Shown here in pieces: positions 50,401-61,940 of a stretch of DNA of 64,000 bases. The DNA lies in contig CM067370.1 in the NCBI GenBank assembly GCA_034401795.1, forward strand, positions 101,502,164-101,566,163, given 5' to 3'. A program made the position numbers and the translations under genes. The DNA comes from Chaetoderma sp. LZ-2023a (Eukaryota; Mollusca; Caudofoveata; Chaetodermatida; Chaetodermatidae). The notes beneath the pieces are model-generated. The model was not told the DNA's origin. It saw nothing but the letters and a program-made list of their open reading frames with translations, and searched no databases. Position 1 is the first letter of the stretch; the number at the start of each line of letters is the position of its first letter.

Positions 50401-51439
50401 CCTCTCAGAGGGCTTATGTACACATATTATCCATCCCAGGTGTGCATGCTTGGAGCAAATCTGGAGTGGCCGTTCCGTACCCAGCTTTGCTCGGATGGTC
50501 AATAACCATCCGGTCGGTTCGCGCTAACCACCCCCTCCTAGTTTGATACCTGCGGCAAGCGATCACGCATGGTGGATCAAATGTATGGGAGCGTGCTAGG
50601 TGGGAATTATAGACTTCCCGAATAGGCACATAGCCGAGAGGAGAGTGACGCAACAGACACGTGTTCATAGATACAGCACATCTTTTACGGTGCGTGCATA
50701 CTTTTATTTAGATCTCTTAATTGCCTAAACAATAGCTCGCATGGGTGTTCTCTTGGATGCGGATAATTATTTTTCCGCAGAGAACAGCCAAGCTCCAACG
50801 TACCACAATTACAATAGTTTTTTATTTTTATAAAATACAATATAAATATATAATCACATAACTATACCCGAGAAGAGTATCACAAATTATGCTAATTACA
50901 TGTGCACCCCGGGTAAATAAAGGGATGCACTAAGTGTATACTGATTAATACAATGTGGCCCGTTAGTGCGGATCCGCATGGGTTGCTTACGCTAACCCGC
51001 AATCCGTCCCGTCATACTGACGCGGGAACTAAAATAATAAGAAAAATATCAAATAATAATAAGGTTAAAATACTAGTCCCAGGATAGCTGAGACTGCATG
51101 ATGGGATTATGACATATTCGCTATGGTGTGTTGTGTACTTACACCGCACACAACGGGTTTACAACACAGGAATCCGCAGCCATTATTTTATGTGAGACAC
51201 AGCTACGCAAGAATATTGCGCAGCTGTATAGGATGACCATAGTCAGCCTAGGGACTGGGTGTCAATTGTTAAAACATATATAATAATAAGACAAAGATTT
51301 CAAAAATAAGCATATTAATAATAAAGTTCTGTGTTCCGCACAACTACTGATAAATCCTGCTGCAATAGTGTCCACAAACATCCGCTGTGAAGTTTCCCCA
51401 GCGTGTCTGGGTACCCCGACTCATACAGGATGGACACGG
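47415..51439. other. Long region inside the LTR pair, unrecognised
   Basis: No RT, integrase, transposase or host domain recognised on either strand. A CG-richer block at 49590-50000 and scattered 60-100 aa frames lack motifs. 50700-51300 is AT-rich, with pyrimidine-rich TTTATTTTTATAAAA words that could be poly(A) signals for the minus-strand frame at 51440-52591. It may be extra 3' sequence of the LTR element or a nested insertion. Confidence 0.35.
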
Positions 51440-52591
51440 CTAATGGTCCTCTGCTACCGATATATCACTACTAAACAGGCCCAGGTCGCTAATACTATAG
51501 CTGGAAGATGGTGTGGACGTATCCATTGAAGCACTGGTGGTGGTGGAGATGAGGACTGGTGATATGCGAACTGGTGGCGGTGTGGAGATTGCGGGCATTA
51601 CTGTTGTTGTTGACGTCATGGTTGTTGTCCATTCTGCAGGTGGACTGAGAGCTGTAAACCGGATGAGTGACTTCTGTAGTGATGATGCAGATGCTGATGC
51701 TGCGCTGGTGGATAACTTTCGGATTTTCATCGCCTTCAGTAGTTTACTGGCGGTCGTCCTTGATACAGCACAGATTTCAGTGGGGTGTGCGAGGCATTTC
51801 TTTCCAGTTTAAGGACGATCTGGTGCAGTTATTTTTCGAACTGCTGGATCCGTGGGAGTGTTGCTGCACGGCTGTGATGCGGTGCTGCTCTGAGATGCAG
51901 TGATGATTGCTGTGGCTTCCATAATGCGGATCTCCTCGTCGGTTATTAGACTACAAGGAGATATTGATCTGTCTGAAACATCCTGTAACACCTGCTCGGA
52001 TACGGTCACCGGTGTTGAAATAACCACAGAAATTGGCCGGCTGACTATGGATGCGGATGCGAATGCTGATGTCGTCTGTGATGCGGGTGCTGCCGGAGTG
52101 GAAACTGCAGGCAATGCTGGTAACATTACTACAGGTGCTGCCGGTGCTGGTGATTCCGTCGTGATGTTGGCTGATGCTACATAATGACTTAGTGCATGTT
52201 GCGTGGTGGCTGCGGTGGCTGTTCCTGGTCTGTAATGCAGAAAATCTGGTTGTCGCCGTTTCGTACGCTTGGTCTTGGCCATCTTTCCCGCAGAAATTAC
52301 ATTAAGCGGAAGTCTATTTTCAAAACGAGTGGCTAGAACTTCACTGTTCTCACTTTGTTCACCTGGCTGTAATGTTACTACTAACACACATTTTCCCGTC
52401 AACATGTGCGTCACACCGTAACATGTAGCTGTATATAGGTATTTGCAGTCCGAAGAGAATGCGTGTTGAAAAAGATGATCACGATTGATATGTAGCGTCA
52501 AGTCCGAATTGCGGGAAAATACGCGCTTACATGGCTGTCCGTTGAGCTGTAATGCTGTACACGGATACTTCTTTCCGGAATGAACTGGCAC
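51440..52591 (-). pseudogene. C2H2-like zinc-finger reading frame with one in-frame stop
   Basis: On the minus strand the frame runs from 52591 to 51440, about 383 codons, broken once by TAA at 51809-51811. There is no ATG at the start: the first codon is GTG, with a TAA just before it. It opens with YPCTALQLNGQPC then KRVFSRNSDLTLHINRDH, which fits C-x8-C-x12-H-x4-H. A basic stretch (KMAKTKRTKRRQ) and a long Ala/Thr/Ser/Pro-rich tail follow. It lies between the integrase and the 3' LTR of the gypsy-like element in the same orientation, the place where accessory or env-like frames occur. It could instead be a captured host exon; the function is unknown. Confidence 0.45.
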
Positions 52592-53239
52592 TTACTTCCG
52601 AGCTGGCGGACAAAGCGCGATCCTCGGCAAGTGACATCTTATTTCCGCATATTGATAACGGTGCAGACTACCTAACCTAATCTATTTTCCCTAACTCTTC
52701 ATACTTTTCCTGGCCAAATGATATTAATAGTAGTAATAAATAAATAATAAGAAAACAGCAGAATTTGGTTGGGTGGGTGGGTGGTTGGGGTGGGGGGGGG
52801 GTGGTTATCTACAGACGACGAGTGGAGTGTGAAGTGGACAGGATGAATGATGTCCGAACTTGGTGTATAGATGAGTGACGCGCATTGGAGATGGGGTGGT
52901 GGAGGTGCAGTTGAGTGGGGGGTGGGGGCACCGTGGGCAGGGGATGGTCACACGATTTGGGGGGGGGGCATGAACGGGTACACCAAGTTGTGCGGTTCTG
53001 CTGTTCTTCAAAATGAGCCAAGTCCTCATCCGGCCTCTTCACTTCCATGCTATTCACTACATGTCCCCCCCCCCCCACCCCCACAAGAAGCATGGACTGG
53101 GGCAGCCTCAGCTTCCGCTTGTGGTAACTCTATAATGGGCGGTATAGCATGAAGTGGGTGGGAGTCGGAAGAGGTTGGTAGAACAACTTTTCCGTCCTTC
53201 CCCTTGGACAACACAAATGAGAAAGTCTTCAGATACGTC
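52592..53239. other. G-rich simple sequence
   Basis: GGTGGGTGGGTGG and runs of G at 52760-52800, 52960-52975 and a C run at 53065-53080. No coding signal. Confidence 0.6.
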
Positions 53240-54370
53240 ATCCCAGATCAAGTAGACCTGCACTCAGTAGGGAGAGGGCGAGTACGTATCTCGTCATCGT
53301 CCTCGGCATTAGTCGATCGTCCACCGGACTCCTGGCTTGGTAGGAGGGAGGCTGAACTGGCACCCTTGTGCTCTGGACTAACGTCGGGAATACTTGTTTC
53401 CATAGAAACATTTGTTTGGGTACCGGTGTCATATGGAACGGCCAGCCCGAGCTCTGGCACTGGGTCGTCACTGACACAAGGTTTATGTTGATTGAAGTGG
53501 ACGACATTTGCAGGACATCGTGAATCATGTACCCAAACCATTTTTACAACTTCATACAGGTCTCCATGTACCCGTCATTCATGCCATGTTTTCTGACGCT
53601 AGTGTGCAGTTGATAAAGTCGCTCTCACTAGCTCATGGGTCTGTTCTATCCGCTGCCACATGAGCTCTACGTAGAGATGGTGAATTTTTCTCCCCCGGAA
53701 TCCGGGGCATGGCCAGATCCAGTGGCAAGGCTAATTCACGGCCTAACATTAACTGCACAGGGGTATAACCTGTGCTGGAATGTACTGAGGTGCAGTATGC
53801 CATGAGCACATATTGGAGTCATAGATACCAATCCCTATGAACAAGGCGTGTTTCCTTTGTCAACATCTCCGCAAGCGTTCGGTTGAATCCCTACCATACT
53901 GTCGCTGCGGGGATGATACGGAGTCGTTCTTGTTTTGATGATATTAATCAATTTGCAGAGCTTGGAGATCAACCGGCTCTCAAAATTACTTCGTTGATCG
54001 GGGTGCAGCTCATAGGGCATTCCGAACCGGTAGAGCACATTGCTTGCCAAGACCACCACTACTGTGGTTGCCTCTTGGTCTGGCAAAGCAAAGGCTTCCA
54101 CCCACTTTGTAAAATAATCTTGTAATACGAGGATGTACTTATTTCCTTCATCCATCGTATTCAAGGATCTGAGCACATCAATAGCCACTCGCTCCCATGG
54201 TACACCAACAATTTTTACTTGTAGAGGTGCGGAATGGTGCTGGCTAACAGTGCGTCTTTGACATGGGACACATTTGGTGACCCATGCCTTCACATCATCG
54301 TGAATTCCGATCCAGAGGAATCTCTGTTTTATCTGGGTTAATGTCCGCTCAACAGCTAGTTGACCCACGT
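53240..54370 (-). pseudogene. Gypsy integrase remnant
   Basis: 53835-54368 reads QIKQRFLWIGIHDDVKAW then CVPCQRRT, the second half of the HHCC zinc domain. It continues with AIDVL (first catalytic Asp) and LHPDQRSNFES (second Asp). The third catalytic residue (Glu) is lost: the frame shifts at about 53885 just after HPRSDSMV. The C-terminal end at 53248-53541 keeps the VVHFNQHKPC motif typical of gypsy integrases. Not functional as it stands. Confidence 0.85.
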
Positions 54371-54691
54371 TATCGTGTAGTTGTTACATAATTGTATTTC
54401 GATAACATTCGGGAATTACTATGCGGTTGTTGATGTAGAGAACGCCATCAAGCATGTGGCATTCTTGGAACCGCTAGTAGTAGTATTTTACTGTTGCGGA
54501 TAATGGTGTAACAGATTCCCGGGGAAGACGTACCCCCCTCCTGGATCCACGTGTATATATTTTGTGCCTACGCGTCTGTTGCTTGTTCGTGAGCAACTGT
54601 CTCTGTGTTCCACTCTGCGCACCGCAATTCAGGGAACACCGGAGATGGCTGTGTTGTATGTGTCATGGTGGGGGCTACTTCGGTTTAGTCC

Positions 54692-55320
54692 TCAAGCCCG
54701 ATTCTGCTCAAGGTATCGGCATTTCCATGCAGTTTGCCGAGTATGAACCACATTGAAGTTAAAAGTCTGCAAGGATTTCTGCCACCTCGCCACCTGGCCC
54801 TCCAGATTTTTAAGGTTTCTGAGCCAGCATAGTGAGGCATGATCCGTACAGAGGGTAAATTGGTGACCATACAGAAAGTGTTTGTAATACTTGACAAAGT
54901 AGACCACAGCCAGTAGTTCTCGCTTAATGGTCGCATAACGTTTCTCTGTCTTATTCAGAGTACGCAAACCATAACCCAATACCTGCTCCATCCCATCCTC
55001 CGTGACCTGAGATAGAACTGCGCCGATAGCGTAAGCTGACACATCAGTGTTCAGGATGAAATCGAGGTTATGGTTAAGATGAGCAAGAATCGGAGCGGTC
55101 ATGAAGAGTTCCTTCAACACCCTGAAGGAACCTTCACAATCACTTTTTCAGTGATCTTGAAGAGGGGGTGATACAATCTCACTGAAATGATGGATGTATC
55201 GGCGATAGTACTGACAAAGACCAAGGAAGCTCCTAGTTTCCGTGACAGATGCTGGGGTCTGCCACTCTGACACGGCTTTTGTTTTTTACGGTTGGGTGGC
55301 CACTCCATCACCAGATATGA
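54692..55320 (-). pseudogene. Gypsy RNase H and RT connection remnant
   Basis: 54692-55120 encodes TDVSAYAIGAVLSQ, KTEKRYATIKRELLAVVYFV and FTLCTDHASLCWL, the RNase H blocks with D, E and D in place. 55114-55311 carries the thumb region in a shifted frame. Order and strand fit the pol gene. Confidence 0.88.
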
Positions 55321-55449
55321 CGTGTCCCAAGAACTTGACGCTCTGTCTGAAGAGATGACATTTCTTGGGTATGAGCTTTAAGTTAGCTATGCAGGATCTA
55401 AATAGCATGGTGTTTAAATTGGATAACATTTGCTCAAATGAGGGATCAC

Positions 55450-56362
55450 AGATGATTACGTCGTCAATGTAACACAGACAGATTTATTGCAGGGTAGTTA
55501 ATACCTGCTCAATGAGACGCTCGAAAGTTCCAGGAGCGTTGCACAAACTGTAGGGCATCTTGCGGAACTGGAAAAGACCATATCTGCACACGAATGCGGT
55601 CTTCTCCATGTCAGCCTCATCCATGGCTACCTGCCAGTACCCACTAGCTAAATCAAGGGTGCAAAACCACCTAGCTCCGGACAAAGAATCTAGGGCCTGA
55701 TCTATCCGCGGTAGTGGATAGGCATCATTGACGCTAAGATCATTAAGGCGGCGGTAGTCTATACAAAACCGCAAAGATCTGTCCTTTTTGCCTGCTAGTA
55801 CTATGGGACTGGCCCAGGGGGATGCTGATGGCTCAATTATTCCGGTCCGCAACATATCCTCTACCTGTTGGTGTGCCTCCGCTTCCTTATGGAGAGTGCG
55901 ACGTCGAACGGGCTGATGGATGGGTCTGTTGTTTCCGGTGTCGATGGAGTGTCGTACAAGATGAGCCTCTGCGAGGTCCATGTCTCCTGCCGAGAATCTA
56001 TCGCGGTATTTATGAAGTAATTTCCCTACTTGTTGTTTTTGGGATTGCATCAATCCAACTGTGGCATGCAAATATAGGTCATGTAAGTGTTCGGGCAAAT
56101 CATCAGAAGTTGTTGCTGGTGTGATTGCAGGTGGGGCAGTTTCCAGTGATATCACATCCACCAAATGGCCACAATGGACTCCTGATTCGAGTGTTATTGG
56201 GTCCGCAGTGCAATTGAATACATGGAATGGTATATGATCTTTGTTGGTGGTGTCCACGATTATGCGGGGACTGGCGCATTGTGAGGCAATCATGTATTCA
56301 GGATCGGGTTCCAGCATGGCTGTGTGAGTGTTGTTTCCTAGTTGTGGTGCAGTGGCCAACAA
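55450..56362 (-). pseudogene. Gypsy reverse transcriptase remnant
   Basis: The minus frame to 55484 contains GIIEPSASPWASPIVLAGKK, LRFCIDYRRLNDLSV, YPLPRIDQALDSLSGARWF then CTLDLASGYWQV, and FQFRKMPYSLCNAPGTF: RT motifs 1-4 of Ty3/gypsy. The catalytic YIDD lies just beyond a TAA at 55484-55486, in the same frame (55460-55471), so a single nonsense codon separates it. Confidence 0.92.
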
Positions 56363-56699
56363 GATCTTTTCTTGACCCAGCTCAACTGTGGCGGTTGTTG
56401 CTAATATTACCGCACACGTATCATATAGTGATGATTCCGGTCCAAGGGGTATCCGTTGGACGTGTATGCCTAGTTCTTGTTGTCTGCAGTGTATGACAGC
56501 CTCGCTGTCACTGAGGAAATCAAAACCATCAGGGCATCATTTTGAATAGAGGCGATAACAACTCGCTGAATGAATTGCATCTCCTCTATCTGTATTACGA
56601 GATTTACTACGCCCGTCACGCGAACATCGGCTCCCGTAGCTGCTTACAAAAATATGTTTGCAGGTTTAAGTGGTGGCTTCTTATGAGGTGGCATGCTTA

Positions 56700-56760
56700 A
56701 AAAACTGTGATGGAAGCTCCAGTGTCCACAGTGGCACTGGTGGAAATTCCGCTAAACAGA
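56700..56760 (-). pseudogene. Retroelement aspartic protease active site
   Basis: SATVDTGASITVF on the minus strand, with the D-T-G-A core at 56715-56726, followed at once by a stop. It sits between gag and RT as expected for gypsy pol. Confidence 0.8.
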
Positions 56761-57061
56761 CAGGCACACTTATATATCACCTTGCGGTGAGCCTGCGGAA
56801 GAGTCTCCAATGATACCATTTGCGGAAGTGATGGTGGTGCGGTATCATTCTGTATATAGTCAGCTTGTTTCCGGATAGCTTTCGTGAGTGCTATTGGTGG
56901 CTGAGCGTGGAAAGGACCAACTCGTCGTCGCTGCTGCTATTATTATTTAGGCGGCGACGGAGTCAGGGGTAGCAATGGTGGTGGCGTTGTTGCGGATTCC
57001 ATGTAAGCTGTGTTGGTGTATGCTGCAGTGAGGATAGGATTCTCACGTTTGCAGGTGAGGG

Positions 57062-57597
57062 CTACATGTGCCACTTTTTACAACGCATCATAGGATGTTT
57101 AGTTGATGCACAGAAGAAACACCGCCGGCATGCCGCTTTCACTTTCTTTGTACGATGTTCCTTTTTGTGGATCCATGGTACTGAATGAATGCTTCCTTCG
57201 GGATCATGCTGGTGCTGAAGGCTGTTGGTGATGCTGTAAGAGGCTGTGAACTGCATACCACCAAAGGACACCAGGTGTTAAGTGCCTTGGCGGTGGGCCA
57301 TGGTGCTTGCAGAAACATTGTTTCAGTGGAGGTGCTACAACCTACCACTGTCATTTTACATACGAAAGAAGGTTGAGTAGAAGCGGAAAATGCGGGGTCA
57401 CTCTTTCTGAAGGGGGGGGGGGGGGGAGATGACAGTGCTGCGGATGTGGTGTCCGTCATAGGCACCATCATAGAAGAAGCCGGGTGCGGGTGAGTGCATG
57501 GTGTAATAGGAATGTGTTGATGAGTATAAATGGCCGCCTGACGTTGGGGTTCAGGGGCAGCAGTTGAGCCGGTTTGTGGAAATGGGCACTGAAGCAA
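57062..57597 (-). pseudogene. Gag-pol spacer with CCHC-like zinc motif
   Basis: CFFCASTKHPMMRC (C-x2-C-x4-H-x4-C) at about 57080-57121 follows basic KKVKAACRR. It lies 3' of the canonical gag knuckle, and its frame stops three codons after the motif's WH. It may be a second nucleocapsid-type knuckle or a zinc motif from another element. Confidence 0.45.
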
Positions 57598-57692
57598 CTC
57601 TGTAATCGGTGTCCATGCTAGTTTGACGGCTTCTCAGGCTGCGGAGTACGTCGATCAGTGGTTGGAGTTGTAGATGGAAGTTGGTTTGGACA

Positions 57693-57731
57693 TCAATCCT
57701 TCCAGTGGCCCGGCTGACCACATCCAAAGCA
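57693..57731 (-). pseudogene. Gag zinc knuckle, last Cys replaced by a stop
   Basis: CFGCGQPGHWKD reads as the C-x2-C-x4-H of a nucleocapsid knuckle. The codon at the position of the fourth ligand is TGA. The frame differs from the gag frame at 57944-59086, so at least one frameshift lies between. Confidence 0.75.
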
Positions 57732-57943
57732 TGTGTTTGGTGGTTGTACTGAAGCTGTGGTGTGGTGTGGTCTAGTGGTGGACTGTGTTGCTACAGTTGT
57801 GCTGAGTGATTAGTGAGTGCAGAGATCTCCTTAGTGATCTCTTCTCGTGTTTCATGCATGGTTTGCCTATTGTTGTTGTTGTGCTGGTTCCCGCATTCGT
57901 GGGCGTTGTTGTGGCCCCCGCGATGGGATTGGCCATGCCCTCC

Positions 57944-59086
57944 TCATCTAGATGTATGATTCTGACTGGTCTGTTCATGCTGTATGTGTTGTTCGTTTGC
58001 TGAGGTGTTGATGGCTGCGGTGTTTGATTCAGTGGCAGTGGTGACTTTTACATTATTTACCTCATTGATTGGGTGTAGTTGGCGGCGATTATTTTTCTCG
58101 CGTTCCAAGAAATTCTCAATCCAACCTGCGGTGGCCGTGAGTTGTTGTAGGCTGCTGTGCTCCATGAGAAATAGTTTTTCTTTTAAGGCGGGTTCTCCTC
58201 TCAACGCGTCGATGAAGGTGTCTAAATGTAAGTGTGTGATGCCCTCGAGATTTGTGCTGGGGTAGGCGCGGGTAACTAAGCGACGGATGCGGCTTGCTAA
58301 CGGTAATGTTTCCTCCGAGCATCGACGTAGATTCTTGAGTTGGAGTTGACTTGTTTCTCCGAGGGCTGTGTCGCCGAATCTTTCCGACAACGCTTTCTCC
58401 AGTTCGGTGTACGATGGGGTGTAGTCTTTTCCTAAGTCGTCCAGAACTAGCAGAGCTTTTCCGGACAGGTTTGCGGCTAAGTATTCTCCCATCTGACGAT
58501 TGCTCCAACGGATTGTCCTAGCTATTATTTCGAATTGAACCGTATAATTGGCCCAATCAATCTCCCCGCTAAATTCGGGGTGGGGGGGGGGGAGAATGAT
58601 CTGGCCAATTCCTCGTGGAGAAGTGATTGGTGCGAAACCCGGTGGTGGTGCTGGCGAAACTGATGAGAATGTGGATGCTGTTTGGCGTGTAGGTGCTGGT
58701 GGTGGTGGTGTTTCCCGTCGATGTCCCTGTCGATGCTGTCGCATCCGTGAAGGTGATTCTCGTCGATGATGTATTGCATGGTACATTGGTTCTGCCGAAT
58801 ACTGCCCTGATGTGAGTCCATAGACAGGTGTAGGTCTATAGACAGGTGGAGGCATGCTATATAGACGATGTGGACGTTCCTGATGCTGGGATATATATCC
58901 CTCGTACAGAGGCGGTGCAGGAGACGGATGCAGGAAGATGTGTGTGATGTGTAAATCTTCTGATATATTGCTGAAATGGTGTTGCTGTTTCCTCCGGTTC
59001 GTAACGCGGTGCCATGTAGTACGGCGAAGATGCATGAAAAGGGAGAGATATGGGATATGGTACATGAGCGTCCGGCCACTGGTCAC
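57944..59086 (-). pseudogene. Gypsy-type Gag (380-codon open frame)
   Basis: The matrix-like N-terminus is rich in His, Pro and Arg. The capsid part from about residue 175 reads FSGEIDWANYTVQFEIIART, GEYLAANLSGKALLVLDDL, YTELEKALSERFGD and LASRIRRLVTRAYPS, the retrotransposon-gag capsid pattern. The frame is intact over this part and is then lost before the zinc knuckle. The start ATG at 59086 may not be the original one. Confidence 0.85.
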
Positions 59087-59451
59087 TCATTGATGACGTT
59101 GGCGAACATAATGGTCATGAAGGTTGTGGTTGCCCCTGTGGGGGTATTTGACATGGTCGTCCGCGATCCAGCGTAGATGCTGGTAGTCTATCGTGGAGAT
59201 CCGATAAAGTGATGTATTGAGTTCCTACCTGCGAGGCATCGCGGAATGTCCCCTCGCTGATCGGTGAGAACTCGTGTTGAGGCAGTGCTGGTCATCCCGC
59301 ACCGGGGAAATTAGCGACATTGTCAGTGAGCACGCAAGCAGTTCCTCTGTTATATGATGCTACTTCCGTATCTAGGGAGAGCTGACTGTCTATTGAAGGA
59401 GATTGTAACTCGCGGGTGTTGAGCGTTGGCGTGGGTTTGCTCCTTGTTCAA

Positions 59452-59469
59452 GCCCCACATCGGGTGCTA
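59452..59469 (-). other. tRNA-Lys-type primer-binding site
   Basis: The minus strand reads TAGCACCCGATGTGGGGC. It matches the tRNA-Lys(1,2)-type site at 14 of 18 bases, all four differences being transitions, and the similarity continues into the tRNA T-arm. It starts two bases inside the 5' LTR edge. Confidence 0.7.
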
Positions 59470-59471
59470 CT

Positions 59472-59836
59472 TGTAGCTCGCGTGGGTATGTACTGGTCCG
59501 CTATGATGTTTCTGCCCATCGCACCGCAAATGCATTATGAACGGGGTGGCTGGTTAGCTGTGGATCTCGGGGTTGTGGATCCCATATGACGTCTCTCCGA
59601 GAAATACAAAGACCAACTTCTAGAGCCGGTGGAGCACTGATGTTCCAGTGGGGCCAAGCGACCATTGCCGCCAAGATTTAACCACACGGTGTCATCCAAA
59701 CTATTAGTGTCACCGGTATGTCTATTCATACTAATTTAGAGATATAGAATAATTTATAATTAAACAGTAGAAATATTTGTATACTATACAAACAAGGTGA
59801 ATCGTTTCACAGTAAATGAGCACACAATAATACACA
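59472..59836 (-). repeat. LTR, right copy (5' LTR of the minus-strand element)
   Basis: 365 bp, TGTAGCTCGCGTGG to ATAATACACA, direct repeat of 47050-47414. Confidence 0.9.
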
Positions 59837-59838
59837 AC

Positions 59839-61166
59839 TGTCACGATTTATTCCGAACAGTGTTCTTATTTGTGTTATTTATTTTATCGATTAACTGAGG
59901 TGATTAATTGTAGCATGCCAGCCTTAAGCTTTGTGTGTTTATTTGTTTTGTTATGCAATTCTTCATACCGGCGATCACATTGATTACTTGCCTGTCATAT
60001 TTCAGGTAGCGTATTCCTTTATTATGCTAATTATGTTGTGTTTTATTTATAGGACTTGCAGTCTTATGCACGTCTTTCACGTAGGTTTTGCCCGAAGACG
60101 TTCTAGCGGGTACCTGTCATTTTTTCGTGCATCGTGCGTCAGGTATTTTCCTTTCTGATTTTCCTTATATATAGGTGGCAATTATAGCTTTTCAAATCAT
60201 CAGAACTTGATAGCTTTCCTGATCCTGGGTGGTCGTAAACCCATTTGTCGTTAGCCGCCGTTGCTGTATGATAGCAAATTGTCGAAGACCACTAAGTTTG
60301 GTGACATGATTATTCACGTTAAGTAGAAGTAATGAGTCACACCTCAGGTAATTATACGCAACTATTGTATAATCACTTTATTTTGTGAATTTATTTATTA
60401 TTTACCAAATTTCGTATACACACAATTGTCCACCTTGTTATATATACTATGTCTAATCATATTCTTGTTAAAATCTCTGTATACACAATTCCATTCCAAA
60501 TATTCACATTTAATCTATGTGTCCTCGGTCTTAGTACACAGATGAAGACGTAGATGAATTGATACCCTCGCTGTATCCGTACTTTCATCTCATCGCCTAT
60601 AGAACCATCAGCCACTTTTGGCGTATTGAACTTGCCTAGGATGGCCAATTGAACAGCGATAATACAATAATCTGCTGTATTATCTTCGTATGCCATCCTG
60701 TTATCGTCTAGCTATCATCACCGGCCACTGTGTTGTTATTTCACTGACATCGCCTTGCTGCTATTGAACTATCGCGCATCGGCATCGCCTCATCGTCACA
60801 TCGTCGTGTCGTCGCATTATCGTGGTCGTCTAGCTCTTCCTCAGCTCACGGAGAGCACCATGGCATGAAGACATTTACCATTCCATACGAACTTGAGTAT
60901 TTCTGTGTCGTCCTGTCCACATCCACATCCACCAGCACGCACGTATCATTATTGTAATATATTATGAATAATACACTTTGTTAAGCATTTTTCATCTAAT
61001 TGTCATCAGTGTCGTAAATTGAAGGTATCCAGTGGCAACCCCGTTAAATTTTGGATTGAATTTCTCTATCTCTGTAATATCGTCCCGGTAGTGGTTTGGG
61101 GTGGACTTCTTCACCTTTTTGTCTATTATACGTGCTTGTGAAAAATAGGGGCGTTTTAATATGACA
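59839..61166 (+). repeat. Second, unrelated LTR (1328 bp)
   Basis: Begins TGTCACGATTTATTCC and ends TTTTAATATGACA, so the tips are the perfect inverted repeat TGTCA/TGACA. Two bases later comes an exact 18-base tRNA-Pro primer-binding site. A TATATA at about 60168 and GAATAATACA near 60966 could be promoter and poly(A) signals. It directly abuts the previous LTR (gap AC). Only this one LTR of its element is visible. Confidence 0.8.
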
Positions 61167-61168
61167 AG

Positions 61169-61186
61169 TGGGGGCTCGTCCGGGAT
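61169..61186 (+). other. tRNA-Pro primer-binding site
   Basis: TGGGGGCTCGTCCGGGAT is identical to the complement of the tRNA-Pro 3' end used by many retroviruses and LTR elements. It fixes the LTR end and + orientation. Confidence 0.88.
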
Positions 61187-61739
61187 CTGCCACGCTTTAC
61201 CTTCAAATAAACACACTTCTATCAATATTCATCGCCACGTAACTAAATCACGTCACTAAATGAAATCGCTTACCATGACATATTCCCGGTTATCGGAATA
61301 TAGTTTGTTATGTTTCTAATGTGTAAAATGTCCTTGGTCTTGGCAGATAGTTTTCATTTAAAAGTTCCTTTCGCAATGAACGAAATTCGATTTAAGGTCA
61401 TGTTAACCACTGTCTTGTAATACTATCCAAGTGTTTGTTAGACATAACTGCATGTTTTCCTGTACTGTAGACGTTCAAGGGTTACCAGAATGCAGGAATA
61501 TGAAACAGGAAGCTTTATTTCATAATAATTTTCTCATTGTTAACCATATAGGCTGGGGTGTGACACATAATTCATTTGGTCAAAATGGCAATTGGCCTCT
61601 GATGGTTAAACTGTTTCATTTCTTCAGCAATTGCTATCAATCGTCTCGTCATTATTGCGGGAGCGTTACTGCGTATTAACCATTTCAATGTTGTATTTCA
61701 TTTACTAGTATTCTGAAACGACTGGCGCCCGTTTGGAAA
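61187..61739. other. Leader or flank after the second LTR, nothing named
   Basis: AT-rich; no gag-like frame recognised before the LINE begins. Either the element is truncated here or the LINE has inserted into its leader. Confidence 0.45.
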
Positions 61740-61940
61740 ACAGTTGCTGGAAGCTGCTGCTGTCGTAGACGTCATCAACTTCCGGTGACTATTTTGAAAT
61801 TAGCGACGATCTTTACATATATTGAATTTTGGTAAGCATATTTCCATTTAAGTATATGTACTGCCAATCTGATTCAAGTATCCATCGTACCAAACCCTAT
61901 TGACTTAACCCATGTACCTACAGAACCTCGCCCAGCTGAC

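Larger units (their letters stand above)
47050..59836 (-). mobile_element. Ty3/gypsy-type LTR element (probable full span)
   Basis: Two 365-bp direct repeats with TG...CA ends bound a minus-strand gag-pol region. The primer-binding site lies against the right-hand (5') LTR. The body is 12.06 kb, longer than usual, because about 6 kb separate the integrase end (53240) from the left LTR. The LTRs differ at about 40 of 365 positions by eye, so the element is old or the LTRs come from two family members. I find no good polypurine tract beside the left LTR. Flanking AATGT (left) and ACTGT (right) are only an imperfect target duplication. Confidence 0.6.

Noticed and set aside
57984-58265. Plus-strand frames across 53200-59200
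   Set aside because: Antisense shadows of the minus-strand gag-pol region.
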